From Scolanthus callimorphus (lineage: Eukaryota; Cnidaria; Anthozoa; Actiniaria; Edwardsiidae): a stretch of DNA of 64,000 nt. The translations under genes were made by a program, and so were the position numbers. The notes below the pieces were generated by a model. The model was not told where the DNA came from and did no database searches. It saw only the letters and a program-made list of their open reading frames with translations. The stretch's first letter is position 1. Each line of letters opens with the position of its first letter. The DNA is taken from contig CM066917.1 of NCBI GenBank assembly GCA_033964015.1, forward strand, positions 32,067,951-32,131,950, written 5' to 3'. This document shows positions 25,401 through 37,400 of the stretch, piece by piece.

Positions 25401-28400
25401 ATTTGGTTAGGGAAATTGTTCGGGCACAATAATCTATTCTCATTCTCGTTAGGCAGACCAGGCAGAGTTGCGTTTTGGGGAGAATTAGAGCTAAAATATT
25501 CGCTGAGAAACTAGGACACTGAAAATATTTGAAACCTGTCGTAGTTTGTCAGCCGACATTACTTTTTAGTGATTTGCGAGCACAAAGAATCGTCCGGTTT
25601 CCCTCGACAAACTGTTTTAGGTTTTGAGCCAATATTTTACCGTAAGCAGGTTTATTTAGCCAACGAACAGAAATATTTTCTCAACTCAGATCGCCTTTTA
25701 CATCCAACATTTTAGAACAGTTTGAGTTGCGCGAATAGAAATCTTTTCTTCCGATTTTCAAGATCGTTAACAAGCAACATTTAGAGGTAGCTCAATCTTT
25801 ACTCAAACCAAGACTTCCGAGTTGAGTAAATATGTATTCTCGTTAAACGTCCGCCTTCGTGCGAACTCTCCCTAAGCTAACCCTTATTGAAGTTAGGCAA
25901 CGGGGCGGAGGGGGACTCCCATATTGTTGGGTCGGGGATGATCGTCGGAAAATTTTCAGTTTCAACCCCTAAAAGATACCAAACATAGCGGGCCATGGCG
26001 TGGCTCAAGTAATTTTTTACCCTAACCCTAACCCTAACCTACCCTAGCCTCACTCAAAATCAAAAGATTTGAGTCAAATCGTTTGATTTTTAGTGGGCGT
26101 CGCACGACGAGAGAAAATTATGAGGGAAAATATGTCTTGTTGGTACGCGGTTAACTCAGGCTAACCTAACCCTAAGTATTCGCTGAGAAACTATAGCCAT
26201 TCTTAGTCACACGCGCAGGTGAGCGAGAAAACTTTTTTACAAAGACAAAACTCGGTTCCGATAACTGTGTCTGGCGTATCAAGCATTCGCACGCTTTTTG
26301 CGCCAAATGGAGAGTGCGATGCCATGGGAATTGTTTCTCAGCTAAAATATTAGCTGAGAAACTAGGACATTGAAAGTATTTTAAGCCTGTCGTAGTTTAT
26401 CAGCCGACATTTTTTAGTGATTTGCAAGCACAAAGAAACGTCCGGTTTCCCTCGACAAACTGTCTTAAGTTTTGAGCCAATATTTTGAGCAGCGAGCACA
26501 AAAGTCTTTCCTCCAAATGTTTATTTTAGTCCGTAAATATTTTGAGCTCTCACGAGTAGAAATCTCTCTCGGATTCTCTTGGTTTATTAGCAAACATTTT
26601 GATTTGAGAGAGCAGAAACGTTTTCTTGTCAAACTGCCTTCCGATATCTATATTTAGCCAGATAGTTTTACAGCCAACACTTTAGAGCGAGTTCAAAAAT
26701 CTTTTCTCAAACCATGGCTTCCGAGTTTTATTTATAGCCACAATAACTTGGAAATTGCGCGGGCACAAACATTCTGAATCTATTCTCAGTAAACTTCTGC
26801 CTTCGTCATTGAAACACTCCCAAAGCTAAACCCTACCATCTATCTACCACTACCAATTCAGCCACCACTGAGGTGAGGATTATTTCTTGGCGAACAGTAA
26901 GGGAAAAAATAAATAATAATAACACTACTTTATTATACATTGTACTCACCATCTCGATTCTGATTGGTGGCACAAAGAACATGAAAGAATCGTTCGGTTT
27001 CCCTCGACAAGCTGTTTTTGGTTTTGAGTCAATATTTTGAGCAGCGAGCACAAAAATCTTTTCTCCAAATGTTTATTTTAGTCCGTAAATATTTTGAGCT
27101 CTCACGAGTAGAAGTCTCTCTCGGATTCTCTTGGTTTATTAGCAAACATTTTGATTTGAGAGAGCAGAAACGTTTTCTAGTCAAACTGCCTTCCGATATC
27201 TATATTTAGCCAGATAGTTTTACAGCCAACACTTTAGAGCGAGTTAAAAAATCCTTTCCCACAAGTAGGCGCGAAGGAGACAGGTAACATGTAAAAGATA
27301 CTCATCAATAAATTTCCGTGTTTGTTTTTTTAATTTATCGTCTTCTCATCGAGTGATCTCCCTTTCTTGCACAGTTTTTAGAAGTAATCATATGACAAAA
27401 CAATTTGGACACATATTTCGGCCCTAAAAGATACCAATCTCTCTAAAAGAAACCCCCATGATTTTAACCCCTAAAAGATACGACGATAATCACCGACCAA
27501 AACATATGGGAGGAGGGGTAGGCTTAGGTTTAGGGTTAGGTTAGGGTTAGGTTAGGGTTAGGTTAGGGTTAGCGTAGTGTTGGGTTAGGCACCGTCCACA
27601 CTACGCCGGCTAAATTTGAAAACGGCTAATTTGCCTCGAAAACGGAGCAAAAGTTTTCCGTCCACACTACGCCGGCTAAATTTGAAAACGCACAAAAAAG
27701 TCAGCTTAGCGCATGCGCCAAAAGAAAAACGAGAGCCCGCGGTCATAAATTCCTCGCAGCCGTGTGACATGATGTCATCGTTTTCGAAAAGCTCCGTTTT
27801 CGCCGTCCACACTAAAACGCGTAGCCGGCGTTTTCACATTTATCCACTTTCGGCAGCGTTTTCGAAAAGATCCGGTTTCGGTGGAAATTTAGCCGGCGTA
27901 GTGTGGACGGAAGGCACAACCGTATAAATATTTAGCCGTTTTCAAATTTAGCCGGCGTAGTGTGGTTTTTAATGAGAATAGATTTTTGTGTCCGCGCAAT
28001 TTCTACGTTAGTATGTGTAAATATGTAACTCGGAAGCCAGCTCTCACAACTCCCTGGGTTAGGTTAGGGCTAGGTTAGGGTTAGAGTTTTTAATGAGAAT
28101 AGATTTCAGATATAACTCGGAAGCCATGTATGGCTTGAGAAAATATTTTTGAACGCTCTAAAATGTTGGCTGTAAAACTATCTAGAAAACGTTTGTGCAC
28201 TCTCAAATCAAAATATTTGAGTAATGCACTAGTCATTTGTTTCCACCGACCCCCAACCCCCGCGACATAGCAGGGGAATATGAAACAGATGTTGTCAAAT
28301 TTGAAATAATTCCACCGCCTACCAGGGGAGAACGCCTTGGCAAATTCCCTACACCCTGGGGAGACATTTCCTATACGAGGGGGCCTAGGGGGGTTCTCAA

Positions 28401-31400
28401 AACCGCACCAAAATTTCGAAAATACCGCCTTTCCGCACAGATTTTTCGGGAATACCGCTCACTGCAAAAACGTTTTTCTTTCATATCTTAAATGGCGCCG
28501 AAATCACATCAAATGCCGTTTCCGCTAACGATTCCGTGGTATCCAATGCCAATGGCACTCAGACCTTCTATTCAAGCAAAACGTGAGCGGAAGATTGTCT
28601 TGAGCCCTACAACCATCCGCCAGTGTGTAACTTGTGTTTTACTGCAAATCGAGAGTCTCGGGACGCTAAATACCGTTAACCGTAGGACTCGCAAACACGG
28701 CAATACCGCATTTTTGTACACAAATTACCGAGTGATCGCAGACTATTTCACCAATTTTCGCACACCATAGACTTTGAAAATACCACATAACCGTAACTTT
28801 TAAGCTTTTTATCCGCAAAACCGCGCAAAAACACAGCCACTACCGCATCACCACAAACCCCTAGGCCCCCCTCCGACACCCAAGGGACAAATTCCACCCT
28901 CCACAAGATGGATACAAGAAACTTCCCTAATACTGTCAAAACCAGTAGAGTGTCTTTGCCGAAATGAAAAAAAGGTGTTTTGTATGTTTCCCCCGCCATT
29001 CCCCGGCCGGTTATCTGAGCCATAGCAAATTTGAAGTAAACTCCCTGGGGATCGGGGCAAGAATACAAGACAAACCACTGATATTTCCCCCAGTATTGCC
29101 TGGCAAAATCCCAGCATGTCGCGGGGGTGGGGGGTCGGTGGAAGCAAATGACTAGTGCATAAATAAACCAAGAAAATCCGAGAGAGATTTCTACTCGTGA
29201 GAGCTCAAAATATTTACGGACTAAAATAAGCAGTTGGAGAAAATATTTTTGTCCTCGATGCAGCTCAAAATATTCCCTGCTAGCCGGCCTCTTTTCTCTG
29301 CAGCGAAATGCAGAGAAAACAGGCCTCTGCTAGCAGGGAACTCAAAATGTATTGACTCCGCAAAACCCTAATCAGTTTGACGATTATTTGTGCTCGCCAA
29401 ATCACTAAAAAGTAATGTTTTGGCTGACAAACTACGATCATCCCATTAAATACTTTCGCTGTTCGATCTAGCTCCTTAGCGAATATTCATGTTTTATTTA
29501 AAACTCGGAAGTTTTGTCTTTGTAACGTTTTGTCGCTGACCTGCACGTGTGACTGAGAATCTCAGCGAATATTTAGGGTTCGGTTAGGGCTACATTGTTA
29601 GGCTTAGGGTTAGGTTAGGATTAGAGTTTTTAATGAGAATAGATTTCAGATATAACTCGGAAGCCATGTATGGCTTGAGAAAATATTTTTGAACTCGCTC
29701 TAAAATGTTGGCTGTAAACTATCTAGAAAACGTTTGTGCACTCTCAAATCAAAATATTTGAGTAAATAAACCAAGAAAATCCGAGAGAGATTTCTACTCG
29801 TGAGAGCTCAAAATATTTACGGACTAAAATAAGCAGTTTGAGAAAATATTTTTGTCCTCGATGCAGCTCAAAATATTCCCTGCTAGCCGGCCTCTTTTCT
29901 CTGCAGCGAAATGCAGAGAAAACAGGCCTCTTCTAGCAGGGAACTCAAAATGTATTGACTCCGCAAAACCCTAATCAGTTTGACGATTATTTGTGCTCGC
30001 CAAATCACTCAAAAGTAATGTTGGCTGACAAACTACGATCATCCCATTAAATACTTTCGCTGTCATGTTTATTTAAAACTCGGAAGTTTTGTCTATGTAA
30101 CGTTTTGTCGCTGACAGTGCACGTGTGACTGAGAATCTCAGCGAATATTTAGGGTTCGGTTAGGGCTACATTGTTAGGGTTAGGTTAGGGTTAGAGTTTT
30201 TAATGAGAATATATTTCAGATATAACTCGGAAGCCATGTATGGCTTGAGAAAATATTTTTGAACTCGCTCTAAACATTGTTGGCTGTAAAACTATCTAGA
30301 AAACGTTTTGTGCACTCTCAAATCAAAATATTTGAGTAAATAAACCAAGAACATCCGAGAGAGATTTCTACTCGTGAGAGCTCAAAATATTTACGGACTA
30401 AAATAAGCAGTTGGAGAAAAGTTTTTTTGTCCTCGATGCAGCTCAAAATATTCCCTGCTAGCCGGCCTCTTTTCTCTGCAGCGAAATGCAGAGAAAACAG
30501 GCCTCTGCTAGCAGGGAACTCAAAATGTATTGACTCCGCAAAACCCTAATCAGTTTGACGATTATTTGTGCTCGCCAAATCACTCAAAAGTAATGTTGGC
30601 TGACAAACTACGATCATCCCATTAAATACTTTCGCTGTTCTAGCTTCTCAGCGAATATTCATGTTTATTTAAAACTCGGAAGTTTTGTCTTTGTAACGTT
30701 TTGTTGCTGACCTGCACGTGTGACTGAGAATCTCAGCGAATATTTAGGGTTCTGTTAGGGCTACACCCGGGGGGGGGGGGGACTCCCATATTTTTTGACC
30801 GGGGATGATCGTCGGAAATTTTCAGTTTCACCCCTAAAAGATACCAAACATGGCGGGCCATAGCGTGGCTCAAAAAATTATTACCCTAAAAGATACCCTA
30901 AAAGATGAGGTCTTATGTGCCAAGTAGGCGCGAAGGACACAGGTAACAGGGGAAAAAAACCCATGAAGACATTTCCGTGTTTGTTTCTAATTTATCGTCT
31001 TCTCATCGAATAATCTCTCTTTCTTACACGGTTTTTAGAAGCACGATCATGAGAAAAAGCAATTTGGACACAGTTTCGGCCCTAAAAGATACCAATCTTG
31101 CTAAAATTTATTGAAGATAAAGATCACCCCTAAAAGAGACCAAACCAACGTGATTTTAACCCCTAAAAGATACGACGATCATCCCCTGTCAAAAAATATG
31201 GGAGTTCCCCCCCCCCGGGGGGGCTACATTGTTAGGCTTAGGGTTAGGTTAGGGTTAGAGTTTTTAATGAGAATAGATTTCAGATATAACTCGGAAGCCA
31301 TGTATGGCTTGAGAAAATATTTTTGAACTCGCTCTAAAATGTTGGCTGTAAACTATCTAGAAAACGTTTGTGCACTCTCAAATCAAAATATTTGAGTAAA

Positions 31401-34400
31401 TAGAGATTTCTACTCGTGAGAGCTCAAAAGATTTACGGACTAAAATAAGCAGTTAAGGAGAAAAGATTTTTGTCCTCGATGCAGCTCAAAATATTCCCTG
31501 CTAGCCGGCCTCTTTTCTCTGCAGCGAAATGCAGAGAAAACAGGCCTCTTCTAGCAGGGAACTCAAAATGTATTGACTCCGCACTAAAACCCTAATCAGT
31601 TTGACGATTATTTGTGCTCGCCAAATCACTCAAAAGTAATGTTGGCTGACAAACTACGATCATCCATTAAATACTTTCGCTGTTCTAGCTTCTCAGCGAA
31701 TATTCATGTTTATTTAAAATATTTAGGGTTCGGTTAGGGCTACATTGTTAGGCTTAGGGTTAGGTTAGGATTAGAGTTTTTAATGAGAATAGATTTCAGA
31801 TATAACTCGGAAGCCATGTATGGCTTGAGAAAATATTTTTGAACTCGCTCTAAAATGTTGGCTGTAAAACTATCTAGAAAACGTTTGTGCACTCTCAAAT
31901 CAAAATATTTGAGTAAATAAACCAAGAAAATCCGAGAGAGATTTTTACTCGTGAGAGCTCACGAGCTCAGAATATTAGTATATAGTTGGGGAAACGATTT
32001 TTGTGCTCGGTGCTCAAATTGGCTCAAAACCTAAATCGGTTTGTCGAGGGAAACCGAACGATTATTTGCCCGGCGTGTCGTCTCGAACATTCGGAGATCG
32101 AACCGAATCGAACCTCGGATCGTCCGATCTGGTTCGAGCCGTTTAGAGATCGAACCGGATCGTACTCACTCAAAAATCTGGGGATCAAACCAGATCGAAA
32201 TCGAACAATAAAATTAATTACCTATGTGACGTGACGTAATTGTTGCGGCGTACACGAATGGATTTTCTTTACAAAAAATCCAACTCGAACTGAAATCCAT
32301 CTCGAAAATCCAACTCGAAAATGCAACTCGGAAATGCAACTCGAAAATCCAACTCGAAATCCAACTCGAAATCCTATAAACTCGGGGTTTAGGTATCCTC
32401 TGTCAGACAGACTCTTGACCATAGTCTCTTTCGTTCTTCTTGATAACAGAAAAAACTTTGTTCTTATTTCTGTCAAAGCTAAGGAAACGATCCGCCGTCA
32501 GAACTATTGACCTTTTTCCAATTGGCCGCCGAAAATGCACATCGATTTTTGTTAAAAATGAACACCAGCACACATCATTACTTTAGTAAAACTTCCGAGA
32601 AAACGAAGATAACCTTTCGCTGCATTATATCCAATATCTTCCGAGAAAACGAAAGTTAAAAATTTGAAAATTTACAGATGTTTGTATGACTGGGGGTATG
32701 CCAGTATTTGATTGTGCGGAATTACTGCTTCAGCGAATGACGTCGAGTGTCGTTCCACATTCGACTGATTGCTTTATATTTTTCTTATACCCACTTCCTA
32801 TAAAAAGTTAAGAAAATAAAGGCAATCAGGAGTTTATGGCGGATGTCGAGATGTCGAGTGTCGAACGCGACACTCGGCGTGGCGCTGAAGCAAATTCCGC
32901 ATCCATTTGAAAATAGGTGTCAGAATGTGAATTTGCGGCGGCCATTTTGGAAAAAGGTCTATTAAACATGCCACATGCGAAGGAAGTCTGAGAAAAGATT
33001 GTGCACGCAAAGCAATATTTTACAGGGGTAATGTATTGAAACATTGTTCCCCTCTATGACTAAATCCGCCCATGGTTTGGCTATTTGGCTCCCAAACCTA
33101 AAGGGACTTCAAACACTTAGTTCCTCTGTTCCTCTCCAAAGAACTGTAAAATGCGTGAATCACAAAAAGAAATGCGGACTAGTATGGCAAAAAATACGTA
33201 AGACTTCCGCACTATACATGTTCTTTTTATATATAAAACTATTTTAAAGCGCTTTGGATTCGTAAGAGAAAAAGCGCTATAAAAATTAACTTATTATTTA
33301 TTATTATTAAGCAAATCACTAACGCTGGCGGAGGTCTTGATTTAAATTGGATTCGATATGGCTTTTACATCAAAATAAAGGAAAGAGTGAAATTCCCTTT
33401 AGTTGTGTCAGTTGTGAAGTTTGCGTGGATATTGGCTAAGGGTGGCTTCAAGGTTACCCTCGCGGTTCCAGGGTCTCCAAGCTTCACTCGTTTAGAAAAC
33501 GCATGTTCAGTAAATTAGCTTTTGTAGATTTACGTTTGATTGAGCAAGCTGGCAAACTCAAAATTCTATGGTTTACAATGGAACAAGATTAAGATGACCA
33601 AACTCTTCGATTGACTATAGTTGACTCTGACTTGCAGAAAATCTTCCACAAGAGGCACGTTTTAAACCACCCGCATTTAGCAATTTCAGTTCTGATTGTA
33701 TGGTTTAGTTATTCTCAGTTTTGATTAAGGCCCCGTCCACACTACGCCGGCTAAATTTGAAAAAGGCTAATTTTTTATACGGTTGTGCCTTCCGTCCACA
33801 CTGCGCCGGCTAAATTTCCCACCGAAAACGGAGCTTTTCGAAAACGCTACCGAAAGTGGCTAAATTTGAAAACGCCGGCTACGCGCTTTAGTGTGGACGG
33901 CGAAAACGGATCTTTAAGAAAACGATGACGTCGTACCACACGTCTGTGAGGAAATTATGACCGCGGGCTCTCGTTTTTCTTTTTCGCACATGCGCTTAGC
34001 TGACGTTCTTGTGCGTTTTCACATTTAGCCGGCGTAGTGTGGACAGAAAATATTTGTTCCGTTTTCGAGGCAAATTAGCCGTTTTCAAATTTAGCCGGCG
34101 TAGTGTGGACGGTGCATAAGATTTCCGAAACAAATCATATTATTGTTGTTTTTGAATTTACCAAGTTTACGAGACTCTTGTTTGATAAAATTCACTCAAC
34201 GAGTGCGATGCTTTATAAATCATGATCAATACTTTTCTCTCTCTCTCTCTGGGTTTCTTGAAATATCTCATTTTATACTCAAAACAATTTCGCCGGAAAA
34301 AAATCCACAAGCGGCTATGTCTTGTCTGGGGGAGACTCCCTTATGTTTTGATCGGGGATGATCGTCGGAAATTTTCAGTGTCACCCCTAAAAGATACCAA

Positions 34401-37400
34401 ACATGGCGGGCCATAGCGTTGCTCAAATAATTTCTTACCCTAAAAGATGAGGCCTTATGTGGAAAGTAGGCGCGAAGGAGACAGGTAACAGGTAAAAGAT
34501 ATCCATCAAGAAATTTCCGGGTTTGTTTCTAATTTATCGTCTTCTCATCGAGTAATCTCTCTTTCTTACACGGTTTTTAGAAGCACCACCAAATCGCAAA
34601 TCTAATACGCAATCCGGACCAATTGTCATGGTAACGGTCTGAGATGAGAAAATACTGGACCGGAAATGAGCCAATCAGAGCTCGCGTACTATCCTAGCCA
34701 AACAGTAAAGTAGAAAGAGTAATGGACATGAAATGGTCCTCTGGGAGATGCGGGGCAGGAGAGAAATTTAGTACCCGAGAGAGAATCATTTACGAAGCAC
34801 CTTTGAATACGACTATACAAATAGGATTTTTAAAGCCATTCAATTCATTCATTAACTCCTATTCAAATCATTCATCTATTAATAAATGTATACCCACCGC
34901 GCTTTCCCCTCCTCTCCCCAAAACCCCTTCGGAAAAACTCTTCCGTGGGTTCTTTGGACTGTGCCCCCTTCGGAAAAACTCTTCCATGGGTTTTCGGCAC
35001 TGTGCCCCTTGGGAAAAACTCTTCCGTAGGTTTTCGGCACTGTACCCCTTCGGAAAATCTCTTCCATGGGTCTTCGACACTGTACCCCCTCGGAAAAACT
35101 GTACATGCGCACCCCCTCGGAAAACATCTTCCGTGGTTTTCGCTCCCAGTGTATCGTACCCCACGATGCATCGTGCCCTCTCGGAAAAAGTCTTCCGTGG
35201 TTTGGTTCGGGCTTGCACCCCCTCGGAAAACGACTCTGAACCGTGCTCCCCTCGGAAAACCTCTTCCGTAGGGGGGGTGCGGATAAAAAATGGAATGGCC
35301 CTTAGGAGTGATGTTGATAAAGATTTCCAAGATGTGGGCGATAATGACGACGACGATGTTGATGACAATAATCTGTTAACAGAATTTCGCATTTAAAAAC
35401 AGGAAGGAAAAGAAGGTATTCGCGAGGTATTCAGCTCCTACACACATCTGTGGCCAACTTCAGTTACCAAGTAAGCATGACAACCTTCCAAACTTCCACG
35501 AGCTTCTAAATGTGTTTGATTATTGAGTCTTGTTTTGAGGAATGACAGTTGTCACGCTTTTACACAACGGAGATCGCTTATTTGCTTTTATTATTTCTAT
35601 TTAGAGATTGGCTTTTATCCTAGAGTGGCCAATGAAATTGATTTGGTGTGTGCTCTTTCAAGCTAGGTTTGCCGACTTCACTTAAACAATTCCCAAAAAC
35701 CACCATGATACTCGAGTGATTACAACAATTCCCAAAAACCACCATGATACTCGAGTGATTACCAGCCAAACTATTTTCAAACGCAGACAGCGTATCAAAG
35801 TTACCAAACAAACAAACTTCTTTTTCAGTCGCAGTTCTGTGAACTTTGATCAGATCGCCGCCACACTCACTCAAGTAACCCAACACGCGACCACAGTCGA
35901 CCCTCACAACCCATCATGGCTCCACACGTATGCAGATTTACATCTCGGTAAGTTTCATTGTGTACCTGAGAAATCCTGATCATCAAGTTCGTCGTCTAAT
36001 GTAAATCTTTTGCTATCCATGTAGACTCTCAGAACTTCTCTGCCGCTTTGAAGTTCTATCTAGAGGCTGGTGCATGCTCTTCGCTAAATTTCACAACCAC
36101 CGTACCTAACAGCGTCTGGGACGACCAGGTAAGATCAACAACAATATTGATAAACGTTGGCTAAGTAGAAGTGGCCGGACGACAATGTATTCTTAAAGAT
36201 GTATCTCAGTTTTTCGACGCATGTAGCCCTCAAACCGCAGCAGAAACATATTTCCAATATGGCGAGAACAGAAGTGAATAGAAGACGTGGACTTACCGAG
36301 TTTGAAGTGGATTTTTCAAAGGAATAGGAGTATATTATATTCTCGAAAGGCCTGTAGAAAGGGGTGCAAAGAAAAATAGTGAGCTTAACTGATTTTGTGT
36401 AGACACGTAATGACCATTAAGTTGTCCCCTTATGCGTCTTACACACATGGACTTACAACCTAACGCAATGAAGCCGATGTTTCTTATTTTTCCATGTCCA
36501 GGTGTATAAGAATATGGTTTGCTGTTGTATGAACCTCAAGGCCCATATTCAGGTATGATTACATCAATAGTAGTCGTTATATGTCAGTACTGGCGATACT
36601 TCAGAAACACACATTTCTCTGCCCTACGTTGTACCTGTTCTCAGGAATGCTGTGGGAAGACGCTATTGATCTTCGGGTGTTCATCGGGGCAATGCCGTAC
36701 TTGTATCATTCTAAGGTTGTATCCGTTCTCAAGCAGGTAGTGAGACAACTATGTATCTACATTTCGTGTTCATAAGGGCGATGTCATATCCTTTTCCAAG
36801 ACTTACATGTTTTACAAAACGAGCTCGTTCCTTGCTGTGACGCTCTGTACAACAACCATCCGATTCATGTGTTATTTCCTCTGCTAAATTCCAGGCAGCT
36901 CTTCTTTGCCAATGTACCGACCCTGTTGACTACTCGACCGCGTTCAAAGCATTTCAGCAAGCTACGACTGTGAGGTAGGATTGGAGAAAATCCTAAATCC
37001 TGTTGAAGTACCGAATTCTTTCAAAGCAGTAAAATGGCCGCTGCCAAACGTGAAACGACCTCTAAAGAATTTGTTGTTGTTGTCTCGAAACTACTGTACT
37101 TCCTAACTGAATTCACTGAAGCAAAATACATCTGTCTCGTCTCTCGATCTCTGTATCCAACCAGGACTCCGTGAATTTGTTGCTGTTGTCTCGAAACTAC
37201 TGTACTTCTTAACTGAATCATCAATTAGTATGCATCACTTCCTTCTCCAGCGAAGACGCCATGGACCAACATTATAAACTCTTCTGGGACGTGACCATGC
37301 TGGAATACCTGACTCGTATCCTTGAATACTTCCTGAGATATTAAAAGCTGGGAAACAACATTCGAAAAGTTTTCCCCACCGCGTTTGACATAACTCTAAC

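Larger units (their letters stand above)
28080..31980 (+). repeat. Satellite-like tandem units of about 575 bp
   Basis: Unit starts ('ttagagtttttaatgagaat') lie at about 28083, 29631, 30191, 31256 and 31771. Each unit carries a TTAGGG-type block, 'aactcggaagccatgtatgg', and 'gagctcaaaatatttacgga'. Most also carry a CCCTGCTAGC hairpin (29275-29338, 29878-29941, 30453-30516, 31496-31559) and 'cacgtgtgactgagaatctc'. Spacing departs from the period only where other elements inserted (28225-29159 and 30766-31220). Confidence 0.8.
22833..35301. mobile_element. 12.5-kb TIR element filling INTS8 intron 23
   Basis: The left end (22833) and right end (35301) are perfect inverted repeats for about 42 bp. 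They start GGGCCATTCCATTTTTTATC, run into seven Cs, then CTACGGAAGAG. Both are flanked by TTA (22830-22832 and 35302-35304). Just inside each end lies a degenerate 'ccccctcggaaa' array (about 22870-23520 and 34905-35275). A single TTA duplication favours one insertion whose interior was later filled with other repeats; two independent copies are the alternative. No transposase frame is visible. Confidence 0.6.

Noticed and set aside
26472..27209. Two similar 61-63-residue frames (QYFEQRAQKSFLQMF...)
   Set aside because: They are parts of the 60-bp-subunit repeat; the complement and further diverged copies lack open frames.
23560..31760. True chromosome end suggested by TTAGGG-type repeats
   Set aside because: The blocks are short, mixed TTAGGG/TTAGG, in both orientations, and lie within an intron of INTS8, whose exons continue on both sides.
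34722..35396. 224-residue frame rich in Pro, Leu and Phe
   Set aside because: It runs through the 'ccccttcggaaaa' minisatellite and the right TIR of the 12.5-kb element, with repeated text on all frames.
36581..36775. Possible extra INTS8 exon (WEDAIDLRVFIGAMPYLYH)
   Set aside because: Exons 27 and 28 already join in phase to continuous INTS8 sequence, and I recall no such insert in the family. An alternative exon cannot be excluded.
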